Below, in pieces: positions 1-10,331 of a stretch of 64,000 nt of DNA. The stretch's first letter is position 1. The number at the start of each line of letters is the position of its first letter. The stretch is from assembly GCA_945643635.1 (NCBI GenBank), contig CALZFC010000057.1, positions 1,513,501 to 1,577,500 of the forward strand. Direction: 5' to 3'. Below the pieces are notes generated by a model. That model had not been told where the DNA came from, ran no database searches, and saw nothing but the letters and a program-made list of their open reading frames with translations. This DNA is from Allodiplogaster sudhausi. Its lineage: Eukaryota; Nematoda; Chromadorea; Rhabditida; Diplogasteridae. The translations under genes were made by a program, and so were the position numbers.

Positions 1-1043
1 GCAGTGAGAATGCTGCCCATTCTTATGTGATTTTCGATGAGAAATGCGTTAAAAAAACAACACGGTGTGGAATAGACAATGATGGAAAGAGAAGACCAAT
101 GTTCATACACATGCCAAGACATGCTCTTCTAATCTTCGCCCTCCAATGACTGGGGTCGTCTCGTCAATAAGATTAATTCTCCGGCTGTTTTGACAGGGAG
201 TGCTCTAATGAATTCTCAGAGAACGAGTGGCCTTAGTATGTATGAATATTGGGTTTTTCCTTCCATCACTGTCTATTATTCACCGCCTGTTTTTTTTGAG
301 TGCGTGTGTGTTTTTTATTTAATTTTTTAAACCATTTCTCACCGAAAATCATTCAATAATAGATTGCTTTCTCATTGCTTCCATTAAAGAACCGCTGTTT
401 GGCTTTCTGGCTAAAGCTTTCCTCGTCTCCTTCCTCACTCGGCTTCTTCCTTTTCACTATACCCTTACTACTTTCATCTGTCTGGACAAAATTAGTGGCA
501 TCTTATTCCACCCCTCTCTTCCCAGCCTCTCGTTCTTATCATTTTTCCAATTCTCTTTCTCCTTCTTTATATTGCTCCCTCACCTTCTCTCCCTCTCTTT
601 CTCTCTCTGTCTCTCTGTCTCTCTCTCTGATCAATCCCTATTTACTACTCTGTTTTGAGACATGAGCAAATGTCACTAGTGTTGTCATTTGCTGAAGAAC
701 AAAAGAAATTCGCCGTGGTCCACTCGGAGTGCAGTTTGACTCCGCCCACATTGCTCATACACAGCTTCCGCTCCATAAGAGAATTGTGTTGACTTACTAA
801 TTGAAAAAAATTTTCCATTAATATTACTATATCCCCTTATTTACTTCGTTACAGTGTTCTAACATTCTGCACTCTAAGTGATACATTCCTTATATTTCTC
901 TATTCAATTTTTTAAATCGTCGGTCTAAATATTCTAAATAAGTGTGGTCACATCAAATTATTTTTGGTGTAATAAATCATTATTAAATTATGATTACCGC
1001 TGAAGTACACTTTCCCTGCCGCTGCCGCACACTTCACTGACCG
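1..1043. other. no gene seen; CT-rich spacer
   Basis: I see no exon with signal-peptide, splice and codon-bias support here. A CT-rich low-complexity stretch lies at about 560-635. Confidence 0.5.
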
Positions 1044-1362
1044 ATGATGAACCGATGCAGCACCGAAGTCATCTCAGCCATCGTTCTCAGCTCTCTCATG
1101 ACGGCCTCACTTGCGTAAGCATTCATTCACTATTTTTTCCTCACGATTATAGTCGCGTCTCTCTAAATCACATGCTCTCCAGCCTTGTGTCAGGCAGAAA
1201 GGCGCGAATTCAAAGATGAGTTTTTGGGCTCCTTTAAGAAGGCCGATTAAGCCGGTGGGAATGTTGCCCTCTCGCTACGATCGCAACTGCTTCTTCTCGC
1301 CTCTTGGATGCGTCTTTGGCCGACGCGTGGTTTGTTCTTATATGCATTTTCTGATGAGATAA
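1044..1362 (+). CDS. allatostatin C/somatostatin-like neuropeptide precursor (candidate)
   Basis: Two exons, 1044-1114 and 1239-1362. Exon 1 starts at tandem ATGs (1044, 1047) and encodes a signal peptide whose hydrophobic core reads VISAIVLSSLMTASLA; it ends at a GTAAGC donor in phase 2. Exon 2, after a CTTTAAG acceptor, continues in phase and contains SRYDRNCFFSPLGCVFGRR. This is a single peptide with two cysteines six residues apart, aromatic residues after the first, a proline in the ring, and Gly-Arg-Arg for cleavage and amidation. Insect allatostatin C has the same ring size and a YxxC-[YF]-F-x-P layout, so I infer an AstC/somatostatin-type hormone; identity is not proven. About 60 aa in total. 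The frame runs on a few residues past GRR to TAA at 1360; an extra 3' exon is possible. A copy of the dispersed element fills the end of the intron. The gene converges on the exon at 1559-1696. Confidence 0.6.
1150..1238 (+). repeat. dispersed element, copy 1
   Basis: Nearly full-length copy: opens with ATTATAGTCGCGTCTCTC, passes CTTGTGTCAGG, then core GGCGCGAATTCAAA and tail GGGCTCCTTTAAG. It ends exactly at the acceptor of exon 2 of the neuropeptide gene. Confidence 0.65.
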
Positions 1363-1558
1363 AAAAATCTTCATTCATTACATTAACATTTCTGCGTTCA
1401 TTTTGCACCTGCAGTTCTTTCAGCAAGAACGATGAAAAATACAATATTTTTTCCAGTTGTCAGCTTAACCAATTACAAAAATACATTGGAACACGTCTCG
1501 CTGGAAATTTATTTAAAATACCATTACTTACAGCACAAACTTAATTTTTTAGTACCAA

Positions 1559-1696
1559 TCAATTCCGTTGCTTGACCCCGTACCCGATGTTGGCCGAGTT
1601 GACACGCCAGCTCGTGGTGGTCAGCCAGGAACACGTGCGCTTCCTGTGCTGCGACTTGGTAGCCGCCGATTCGTCCTCCACCATGAGCCAGCCATC
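1559..1696 (-). CDS. orphan terminal exon of an unrecognised gene
   Basis: After a TATAG acceptor, 45 codons run to TGA at 1561-1559. Of the three minus frames this one has by far the highest G/C at third positions, matching secure exons elsewhere. Recognisable parts are LMVEDESAATKSQHRK and SWRVNSANIGYGVKQRN at the C terminus. I do not recognise the family. No matching upstream exon is visible between 1.7 kb and the inverted-duplication edge near 2.9 kb, so the gene may have a long intron or be truncated. The plus strand of the same stretch is also open but has weaker codon bias. Confidence 0.45.
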   Translation of the reverse strand, partial: DGWLMVEDESAATKSQHRKRTCSWLTTTSWRVNSANIGYGVKQRN

Positions 1697-1699
1697 CTA

Positions 1700-2879
1700 T
1701 ACAACACAATGTATACATTGTGAAACCACAACATTATCATATCCGCATATCATTGTGTTTTGCATTGATCATTTAAAATGTCTGGCATTGTGAAACCGTT
1801 GAAAGCAAAAGTTGCTCTTCATTTTATTGGTGTTTGTTGTTTAATCATTGATCATTGAATACTACCCAAGGTCGACCTTGGTGATAACATGGATCATAAT
1901 AACATATTATCTCAATGAAAATATTAATGTAACTGAGTATTCATATTTAGAGGAAGTTGCTTGTGTGTCGATGGCAAAATAAACTCTGCCCCCCTATTGT
2001 CTTCTTGACTTGGCTATCGACCTCTCTTTCGCTGCCTTTAGGAATGTGCCTCTTTTATATCTCCATTTCTATACTCTTCTCACTTTACACGTGTAATCGG
2101 CTAAACTTTTTTTTCTTTTTAAATGAAAAAAGATGTTTTCACTTAAAGAACTGAACCGATCTCTCATTTTCACCAATGACTTCTAACCTTTAACAGACTT
2201 CTAACGGCGTTTTACAAATTCAGAAGTAGTTGCTGTTTGCACATTTTCTCTATTAGTAGCCCGGGTACTAATTTTTAATACCCTTGCGAGGGAGAGGCAC
2301 TATTAGAGGGAGGTGCACTAGTAGAGATTCGGGCACTATTAGGTAAAGCACTAAAATTTTGATAACAACATTTTATTTATATAAAAAAAGACTTCAATGG
2401 ACTAATCACTGGAATATCCATTTGAATACAGCTTTCGAGTAAATTGGAATCAGTTCATCGGGAAGAGCATCCCATGGCTACAAGATCCATTCAACATACA
2501 TACGTCTCGACGTGACAGTCAGTTATTAGACCAGTGTTGAAGGGGGTTTCAACTTCAGGGAAGGGCACATTTCTCAATGACAATATCAAAGGTGGTACAA
2601 TTAGAGAGGGGGCGGTTCCCCCTTCTAACAGTATTACATGTGGAGTACTAATGGATAAAATAATGTGTAAAGAATCCTTAGTTTCGTCGCCATTTTGGAC
2701 GAGAGTTGGAGACAAGAGAATGATATCGTTGATCTTTAACCGCTGGTTGACATTCCGACCGCAAACATGTCCTGATCTATATTTCATCACAGTACTCATA
2801 CATGAACTCGTCTGAACTCGCAGTAGATTCTATAATCTCGTCAGTATGTGTAATCCGTTAAGATATAATCAGGCTCATG
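1700..2879. other. no supported gene; degenerate repetitive sequence
   Basis: At 2270-2350 the motif GGCACTATTAG recurs in imperfect short repeats. Open frames on both strands at 2490-2815 overlap each other and have no splice, signal-peptide or codon-bias support. Confidence 0.4.
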
Positions 2880-4662
2880 GATTCCGCAACGATTCATGCA
2901 AACCATACAACATATAAAAGTATTATCGTTAATTTTCACTTAAAACGAAAAAAAACGCCTTTTGAACACTAAAATTCTGTGTTTTCAAGGAGATTAATTC
3001 AAACTCCTCCTTACAATACGGGACAACGATGATGTTATCTTCTTTATCGTCTCGAAGATTGCATAAAAATTTGTAAACGACTCGAAGATATAGGATAAGC
3101 CTTCTGAGTGTGACCACATAGTAATGGCCAGATATCATTCCAGACCAAGGGATATTTAGCCACTTTCAAGTACTCTTCACAGCGCTTTCTCCAATTCATT
3201 TGTTGATAAACATGCCTCCTCCCAATCTTGAGCTCTCCACAGACCCTGGAGGATCATTAGACCAGGAGCTTATCCAAAAAGTTGTTGCACGACGTCAGTT
3301 TAACTATTAGTGAGGCGATAGCAACCTTGGACGGAGTTTCGCATACATGGGACTAGTTCACAGTGAAGTGGGACACCCAATCCGCTCCTCCCATCCTACC
3401 GAAGCTAGCCTTCGCCTTCCTTCATACAGAAAGAGCCGGCCAGTGTCGGTTGCGCTCCTCGATACCACTGTTTTGCCGCAAAAAATTTGTGTTTAAACAT
3501 GGAGGGAAATTTTTCGAAATTTGAAAAAAAAGGCGGAAGTTTCAAATTTTTTTTCCATAGATAGAACAAATGAATGAACGACCACTGTTTCGAAGTGCTG
3601 TGCTCTATCGGTTCAAAGGATCGAGGAGTGCTATTGTTCTCTTTACGATTCGCTGTTGTGTGCTTCATAATAAATTGGTGAAGATGAAGGCGGATAAAGT
3701 TTGAGGGAAAAAACATATGATTTTGAAGGTCGTTGTAATTTCCTGCGAGAGAGACATCTTCACTGACGTCTTTGACCATGAGTCGAATTCGTGAAAATTC
3801 TCGTGGGGAGGCTGGCCGAGTGGAGCTATAGAATCCAAAAATTGAGTAATTTTAAGGATTTTATGGGACAAATCGTCAATTTGCTTAAATAAATATAATG
3901 CAAGAAAGCAGAGGAAACAAGGGTACCCATTCATTCTCTGTAGCACTTACTTGAAACTATTTTCAATTCGTAATTCGCCGCTCTCATAGGCAAATTAGCT
4001 GCACTTGGATGAATCTAATTTTTTTCAAAGACATTTGGTTAATTTGTCACAATCTCTGCATATTTGCAAATTCCTTTCATCAATCGTTAGTCTGCTTCCT
4101 CTTCCTCCGCCATTGGCATCTCATTTCTCGTCGACTCCCGGCTCGCGATGGCTGCCTCTCTTCTTAGCTCTACTTCTCTCGGCTGTACTTATGAGAATGG
4201 CTCGTCCCATCCTGCTCCTCTCTCTTCTCCTTCTCGTCGTCGCTACTTCGACTGCCATCCAATGCGTCGTCATGAAGGAAGACTTTGTCCTGGGAGAAAA
4301 TAAGGATGTAACTTTTTTCTGGAAATTTCTCGGCTAGCGAGACAAAATGGAACGCGAAATATATGTAAAGTGCAAATTTTTTTTGCTCGTTAAATACATG
4401 CTGTCATATCTTCTTGAGAGCTTCTTTACTTCTTTTTTCAACTTTTCTTTAAAAAATTGAAAAAGTACTTTATTTTTTTATTTATTTAATAAAAATTATT
4501 ATTTTTTAACTTTTCCCCCTTCTAAGGCTAAGGCTTCCTTTTCAATTGCAGATGTTGGAGATCAAGGGAATGGACAATCAAACTTCGGCAACAACATCAA
4601 CGACGAAGCGGCCAAGTACCGCAAAGCCGGTCAGGAGAGAATTGGACAGGAAAAAAATCAGT

Positions 4663-4762
4663 GAAATTGGTGGGCGGAGCATACGAATCCGTTAGCTTTG
4701 TGGGCGGAGCTTAATAATCCGCAAGCTGTTTGGGCGGAGCTTAATATTCCGCTAGTCTGCGG
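4663..4762 (+). repeat. short GGGCGGAGC tandem repeat
   Basis: Three copies of a ~34-bp unit, each carrying GGGCGGAGC followed by TTAATAATCCGC-type sequence, lie in an intron. The same motif recurs at 5727 and 5876 and throughout the neighbouring minisatellite. Confidence 0.6.
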
Positions 4763-5109
4763 TGCTTCAGGAACATCTCCCAATGCGCACTCAAAAAGTG
4801 TCATCATCCGTACTTTGAATCCGTTATCGGCAATGAATATTTTTCCATGCTGATTTTTGTTGTGCTAATTGCGAATTCCATCAACGTGAACAATTTGACC
4901 TTTGCCGTAGTTTAATTTTAAAATCGAAATAATATAACGTAATTAAAATTGATCAATAAATAATAAATAAATGAAAAATAAATAAATAGAAACATAAATA
5001 AATAAATAAATAAAATGCATTCCTTGAGACCGATGACGAAGCGGCGATCGAGTTCAATGCGCGCCTGACGCCGTCTCATGCTATCAGCATCTGTTCACAC
5101 GCTGTAAGT

Positions 5110-5690
5110 CGAGAGTGGGCGGGGCTTGCAAGAGCCACGCCCACTTCAAATAATTTAAGCCCCGCCCACTTCAGATAATCCAAATCCCGCCCACTTTAGA
5201 GCCTCCAGGCCCCACCTTCTTCAGAGCATCTTTAAGGCCCTCCCACTTCAGAGCCTTTAAGCCACTCCTACTTCAGAGCCTTTAAGCCCCTCCAACTTCA
5301 GAGAACTTAAGCCCCGCCTACTTGAGAGCTTCTATGTCCCGTCCACTTTAGAGCCTCCAGGCCCCGCACTTTACAGAGCCTCTTTACGCCCCTCCAACTT
5401 CACAGCCTTTAAACCACGCCAACTTCAGAGCCTATAAGCCCCTCTCATGCACCGCCCCCTCCAGAGCTAGTCGACACCGTTCACTTCAGAGCCTCTTAAG
5501 GCCCCGCCCACATCTGTGCCACTTTAAGCTCCGCCCTCTTTGTGAATCTTACAATAAGCCCTGCCCCCTTACAAGCCTCAAAGATTCCGCCCACTCTAGC
5601 ATTGTCATTCAAGAACACAACACTGTAATATAATTTGTTGAAATTTTTGCTCCGGGCACTGTTATTGGAGCTCATCTTTATTATATACAA
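5110..5690 (+). repeat. intronic GC-rich minisatellite
   Basis: Roughly 20 imperfect copies of a ~27-bp unit built on CCCGCCCACTTCAGAGCC and TTTAAGC sit in one intron of the Ly6-like gene. The reverse complement fills the equivalent intron in the right arm at 39830-40310, so the array predates the duplication. Confidence 0.8.
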
Positions 5691-6000
5691 TCGAAATTAG
5701 GCATCTGTTTTAACCACCTGGACGGGTGGGCGGAGCTTAAGAAGGTACTCTTATAGCCACCGAAAACGGCCGCAATCTGACGCTCGAAGGCGCGTGCTCG
5801 GCGATGCAGTGCACGGGCGGCTGCGAGAAGCGCTCGCTTTTCACGTAAGCATTCTTCTATCTTTCCTGCTGGACGGGTGGGCGGAGTATAACTGGTAATT
5901 GTAAATTTCAGGCCGGACAAGTATTCGAGCGAGCTGCTCGACTACCTCTGCTGCTGCGTCGGCGACGCGTGCCTCACGGCGGAGGATCTGGATATTTAAA

Positions 6001-6040
6001 TTTTTTTGAATTCGCGCTCTTTTGCCTGAATATTGGAGGA
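6001..6040 (-). repeat. dispersed element, short copy 2
   Basis: TTTGAATTCGCGC followed by TTTTGCCTGA, the reverse of the consensus. It overlaps the 3' end of the decayed exon 5; the right arm carries its counterpart at 39330-39370. Confidence 0.55.
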
Positions 6041-6510
6041 CATGTGCATGTCTTCACAAAAATACGACTAACTTAAAACAAATTATTTTTTATCTACTTT
6101 GAAAACGGGCACGTCCTTTCTGCTTTCAATTTCAGTGCAACAACACGAATAAAATGAAGCCTTTAAAGTTTGAGACAGCGTCATTGTTTTCAATTATCTG
6201 CACGCGAATGTAATACGCACGTATGTATGTATTTACATACATATATGTACATATATGCTAAATATCACTCCAATTTACTGAATGTTTTTTTATGAACCCT
6301 TATTTATTTATGTATGTATATACATAAAATGCCTAAAAGGCGTTGAAAAAAAAAGAATTTTCCAGCGACAACGTCGGCCTTCGCACGAAGCTGGCGAACA
6401 CGGCGAAGAGGACGCTGCCGCATCTGGACACGCCGTCGGCCGTCTACGCACGTCTCGGCATCGTCGCCGGATACACACTCGTGGCCGCTGTCGTGCATGT
6501 CATCTCTATC

Positions 6511-6512
<2 letters not shown>

Positions 6513-6560
<48 letters not shown>

Positions 6561-6650
6561 TTTTCCTCTCTCTCTCTCCTCTTCCTCTCGCTGTCTCTCT
6601 CTCCTCTTCCTCTCGCTGTCTCTCTCTCCTCTCCTTTTCGCTGTCTATCT
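6513..6650 (+). repeat. (CT)n microsatellite with TCCTCTTCCTCTCGCTG sub-repeat
   Basis: CT-rich tract just after the membrane-anchor exon. Two near-identical copies of a 24-bp CTCTCCTCTTCCTCTCGCTG-like unit occur at 6580-6630. Confidence 0.8.
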
Positions 6651-7099
6651 CGCTACTATTTCAGAAATGTTGACAATACATTGCAAGAACACTTCTTTTT
6701 TCAAAGACCGCGGAGGAGAATATAAAACAATTTCGGTGAAAGTTCCCGATTTACCTTTCACTGATGATTTCTGTCTTCTTAATGATTTCTTCATTCATTT
6801 CAGATCATCGCTATCCGTCTCTACCGTAAGCCATCGCGAAGCAGCGGCTAGGAATTCGCTGGGGCGCCTTGTGTTCGCTGGGGCAACTTTTCTTGGCCGG
6901 CGCGCTCTTTTGCTCTTTGCCTCCTTTGTAACTCTCTTTGAGACGAATAAAGGATGAACATTGTTAAAAGTCACTGTTTATTATAAGTCAAGACATTATT
7001 GAAATATACAATAAATACGACTCAATGAATGAATGAGTACACGGAGTAGTTGATTTTAGAAGTGATTTAGTGAATCAGCTTCCCCGATTTTCTATATAC

Positions 7100-8960
7100 T
7101 GCTTGTGTATTTTACGCGTCCAATATATGAAAGATATTTCTTTGCTTCCAAATGGGATTGAACGACTGATAATAAGCTCATCCTTCAGTTTTGCTATCTT
7201 TTCGATGTCTTTTTTGTCGTTTATTTCCGTGATCTCCAGCTTGAAAGGAGCTCTGTCCTGCTATCTAATCACTCTCTCATTCTCTCTGTTTGTGTGTGTG
7301 TTTTTTTTTATTCTGACGTAAAAAGGGAACTAAGAAAGGAAGAAGAGGTGCACTCACCTCGTCTCCTTTCATGGAATAGTTTGTACCAAGTGTTCGGAGA
7401 GTATAGGTAAAGAAGGATAAAAGAGGTAAGGTAGCGAGAGAGAAAAAGAAACAGAGAGAGAGAGGGAGCGAGAGAGAGGGAGAGACAGAGAGATCGAGAT
7501 AGAGAGAGAGAGATGAAATGTCCTCGTAAAAGTGGAAAATGCCCTTGAAATTAGGAGACAAAATAATGCGGGGTTTTTATAATGGCAGACGAACAGAAAG
7601 TCTGTATTTCCACGATGTTTATTCAAATCAAAATTATTATATTATGTTTAGCTGGCTTACCTAGAAACTGACATGGAATGGATTGGCGAGTTGCTGTAGT
7701 CGTTCTCGGATGTTGACCGGATTGGATACGGTATATCACTTCTATAATTCAGTAGAGCAGTTCGAGGGGCCTCGTGATGATATACATATATGATCACGAA
7801 CATACTTGTGACTGACAACGAGTGCTCACGGAGTGTCTATGACTAAAAAAATCAGCATCTAAAATGATTCAACTTATTCTTTTCTAATTATCTCCTAATA
7901 TGTAATTAAAACATCTGCAGCCGGAAAAAAATATGCACGCAACTTTACATATGTGGAATTAATCATTGGGAGTCCAAAAGCTTCTCATCCACTCGTTCCC
8001 AAAAAGGTAACACAAGCTTCGACAGAAAATGAGAAACAGAAGGCGGTGTCGCGAAGTTTCATCATTCTTCTGCAAATATCGCATGAAGAATGCGCTCAAT
8101 TTTTGCTTCTGGCACGAACACACCGCAATATGTATGTCAAGTATATTGATCCCAAAAAAACGACTGCTAGAAAAATTCCCTTGGAAAAATCGACGCGTAA
8201 TAGCTGTTGAACGACAGCATGAAAAAGATACTATTTAATAAATAAGGTTATTCAATTAAGTTATTGGGAATACTCGTGGCGAAAAAAAACGAAACAATTA
8301 AAGGAGGTATCCGGGGAATAATTACCCTAATTTTTTTCTATATGAACATGTTCATCTTGGCGTAAAACATGTATCCAGAAAGTTTCAGCGGTTTTCTTCG
8401 ATTACATTCTGAGTAATAGTAACGTGAAAACCAGCGGGTAGAGAACTAGCTACGGTAGGTCAGAGCCGCCCTCCTCTTTCACATGCTCTCTCGACCGAGC
8501 AACAGGCAACTTTATGAGCGCGCGCATTCAAACTCATTCTCTAGCGCTGCTGTAGAATTATTCGCCGGATACGTCCTTTAAAGGGAGAATAAGGTTCTTT
8601 TGCACACACGCAGCATTGCCAAAAATAGAGTTACAATCTAGTTTTAAGAGATCAGAAGTAGAGAGAGAGAGAAAAGTGAAACGATTGCGAGATCCTCTCT
8701 CTCCTCTCTCTCTCTCTCTCTGTCTCAACTTTCTCTCTCTGTCTCGCTCTCTCTCTCTCTCTTTTCCTCCCCCTCTCTCTCCTCCTCTCTCTCTCTCAAA
8801 CTCATATCCCGCAATGAAGTTGACGTTCGGCCAATAACATCCCTGTGCTCGTCCCGCAATCGAGCCGGTACTTTTATTACATAATTAAAGTTAATTATTT
8901 AATTACTGAATTAAAAAGAAAATTAAATTCTGTTCTTCTACTTTCCCTGAAATTGATTAC
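7100..8960. other. no intact gene; degenerate duplicated blocks and (GA)n/(CT)n tracts
   Basis: 7437-7515 is (GA)n and 8690-8800 is (CT)n. The stretch 7750-8280 is a decayed copy of the block found at 18.05-18.5 kb and 19.92-20.55 kb; shared motifs include AGTGTCTATGACT and AAAAGCTTCTC. An open stretch on the minus strand at 7662-7727, ending in a good GTAAGC donor, could be an exon but has no partner. Confidence 0.5.
8470..8560 (+). repeat. dispersed element, degenerate copy 3
   Basis: CCTCCTCTTTCACATGCTCTC, then CAACAGGCAA and GCGCGCGCATTCAAACT follow the consensus order, with several mismatches. Confidence 0.45.
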
Positions 8961-9021
8961 TTATCTCGAAAGACGAGAGAAGAGCGATAACGCCAAGGAG
9001 ATAGATGAGCGTGGAAAACAT
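8961..9021 (-). pseudogene. secreted EF-hand gene, copy 4: signal-peptide exon only
   Basis: Twenty codons from ATG at 9021 encode a signal peptide (core LLGVIALLSSFE) almost identical to the copy at 37793. The donor region is ATAAGTAATC instead of ATGGGTAATC, so the GT is kept. The similarity to the other copies stops about 80 bp into the intron (near 8880), where unrelated sequence shared with 20.89 kb takes over, and no second exon follows. I read it as a 5' gene fragment. Confidence 0.6.
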
Positions 9022-9260
9022 TCTCTAAATCAGAAAAATGTATTACCTAATATTGATTGAGTGCAGCCAGTTTCTGGAGTCTGTGACAAAATTAGTAGTT
9101 AAATGAACATAAACTACAACTCTAATTCCTACCACCGATACTAGACCGATCAACTATTAATTGTCCTAGCACAAAATACTAATTCCTATAAGCATATAGT
9201 TTTAGACAGTTCTCTTGACGTATGTACATATGTATTATGGCGGATAGCTTTACCATCCGT

Positions 9261-9270
9261 CCTTTTATGG
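9261..9270 (-). promoter_or_regulatory. TATA-like box upstream of EF-hand copy 4
   Basis: Minus strand GGCCACCATAAAAGGACGG, about 244 bp before the ATG. The same block occurs upstream of copies 1 and 2. Confidence 0.45.
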
Positions 9271-9299
9271 TGGCCTGCGTTCTGCGTGTAATCTTGACG

Positions 9300-10330
9300 T
9301 TATGAATCAGCGGACCATCTCCTGGAGTTTGTCTTTCTAGCATTCCTCACATTCTCTCTCGCTCTCTCTTTCTCTGTAGTGTTCATTATCCTTCACTTCC
9401 TCATTTTACTTCTTCACTCTGATACTCGTTATATTCCTATGACTTTCAGAGTAAGTTCACTTTCATTCGTGATAAAATTTTTCGGCAGATGATGAAACGT
9501 ACATATATAAAAGAGAAAAGGAACGCTTTCTTCAGGAACTGAAAAAGAACGGTTCTCATGTGTTGTCATCGTTTTGTCATCTCCTTCTTCTCTAATTGAA
9601 AACCATCCGACTTTCACGACGAGTCACCACTCTGTGATGCCCATGAGACAGAAAAGATTTTATTTCTTCAAAAACATTTTTTAAAAAAATATGACTACTT
9701 CACGACATTTTTTTGCTGGAAACAAATACTCTTTAGCTTTGCGAGAAAGAAATGTTACAGGATGTCGCAACGAAACGAAATGCTCTTAGTCATACAAAAC
9801 CAAATCAAAGCATATACCAAAATAAGACAGCAAGAAGGTTACGTACATTGTTGAAAATGTACATACTAAATGTAACTTACTCTCAAATCCAACCCGACGT
9901 GGATAGAACAAGAATTAACGGATGCAATGATGGTTCATAATCGTCTTAGATGACTGCAATTCGCTCGCGAGACTCTACATATAATCTCCGAAAAAGGATA
10001 TCATGCAAAAATGGTGTGCGAGATATATGACAAGAATGGCTCAATTTGTAAAATCGCAAAAGAAAAAGAATAAGGCACGGATTATCGATTGATTTTATAA
10101 GTTGACAGAAGCGACCCGTGTAAACACAAAGATGATAAGAAATGAGAGGGACTAAAAGGAGTCCGAATCGGGAAAGATTGCCATGTGTGATGACTATTTG
10201 AAGGAAAAAAAACTAATTTTATTTTAAGTTCCTAATAATAAGAGATGCTTAAAATGTATAAGAATATTGGAAAAGGGGGGCAGGGAAGAGGGAAGGGCAG
10301 CCACTGAACCACATCTTGACGTATCCGGGC
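9300..10330. other. no gene seen
   Basis: 9420-9760 resembles 22.86-23.16 kb, the upstream flank of EF-hand copy 2. The remainder is AT-rich unique sequence without exon support. Confidence 0.45.
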
Positions 10331-10331
10331 C

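Larger units (their letters stand above)
4191..6851 (+). pseudogene. Ly6/ET-module-like cysteine-rich membrane protein, left copy (truncated)
   Basis: Candidate exons: 4191-4307, 4552-4660, 5029-5103, 5757-5844, 5912-5999, 6366-6498, 6804-6851. The first encodes a signal peptide (core ILLLSLLLLVVATSTA). The fourth holds an NLT glycosylation site and CSAMQCTGGCEKR. The fifth holds LLDYLCCCVGDAC; a C-C...D-x-C ending resembles the terminal cysteines of Ly6/three-finger and nematode ET-type domains. The sixth supplies a hydrophobic span, LGIVAGYTLVAAVVH, followed by a short basic tail RLYRKPSRSSG in the seventh. In this copy the donor at the end of exon 5 is deleted and the frame runs into TAA at 5997, so the product would lose its membrane segment. 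Phases between exons 1 to 4 do not all agree, so the middle of the model is uncertain. An AATAAA follows at 6946. Confidence 0.55.
2880..7100 (+). repeat. left arm of large inverted duplication
   Basis: This segment reappears in reverse orientation at about 38410-42440. The shared parts include the signal-peptide exon (4191-4307), the minisatellite (5110-5690), the cysteine exons (5757-5999), the membrane-anchor exon (6366-6498), the last exon (6804-6851) and the 3' flank with its AATAAA at 6946-6951. The outer part (2880-3950) matches 41470-42440 more weakly. The arms differ by many substitutions and indels, so this is not an assembly artefact of identical sequence. Confidence 0.85.

Noticed and set aside
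1551..1718. Plus-strand exon reading after TTTTTTAG, possibly a third exon of the AstC-like gene
   Set aside because: The minus frame over the same bases has much stronger third-position G/C and ends in a stop next to a good acceptor. The plus readings have weak codon bias.
3810..3835. tRNA-like A box (GGCTGGCCGAGTGG)
   Set aside because: There is no B box or cloverleaf-compatible sequence within 80 bp downstream, and the right arm does not preserve it.
5110..5690. Regularly spaced repeats resembling a CRISPR array
   Set aside because: Units are adjacent and imperfect with no unique spacers, and the context is an intron of a eukaryotic gene.
6343..6957. Long open frame running from the membrane-anchor exon through the CT tract to the 3' flank
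   Set aside because: The serine/leucine run is the microsatellite translated. The right arm has a stop there, and splice signals give a better exon-intron-exon reading.
7369..7626. Serine/leucine- or arginine/glutamate-rich open frames over CT/GA tracts here and at many other places (for example 25.8, 34.1, 38.9, 49.8, 57.2, 59.5 kb)
   Set aside because: They are translations of microsatellites, open in several frames at once, without starts, splice sites or conserved sequence.
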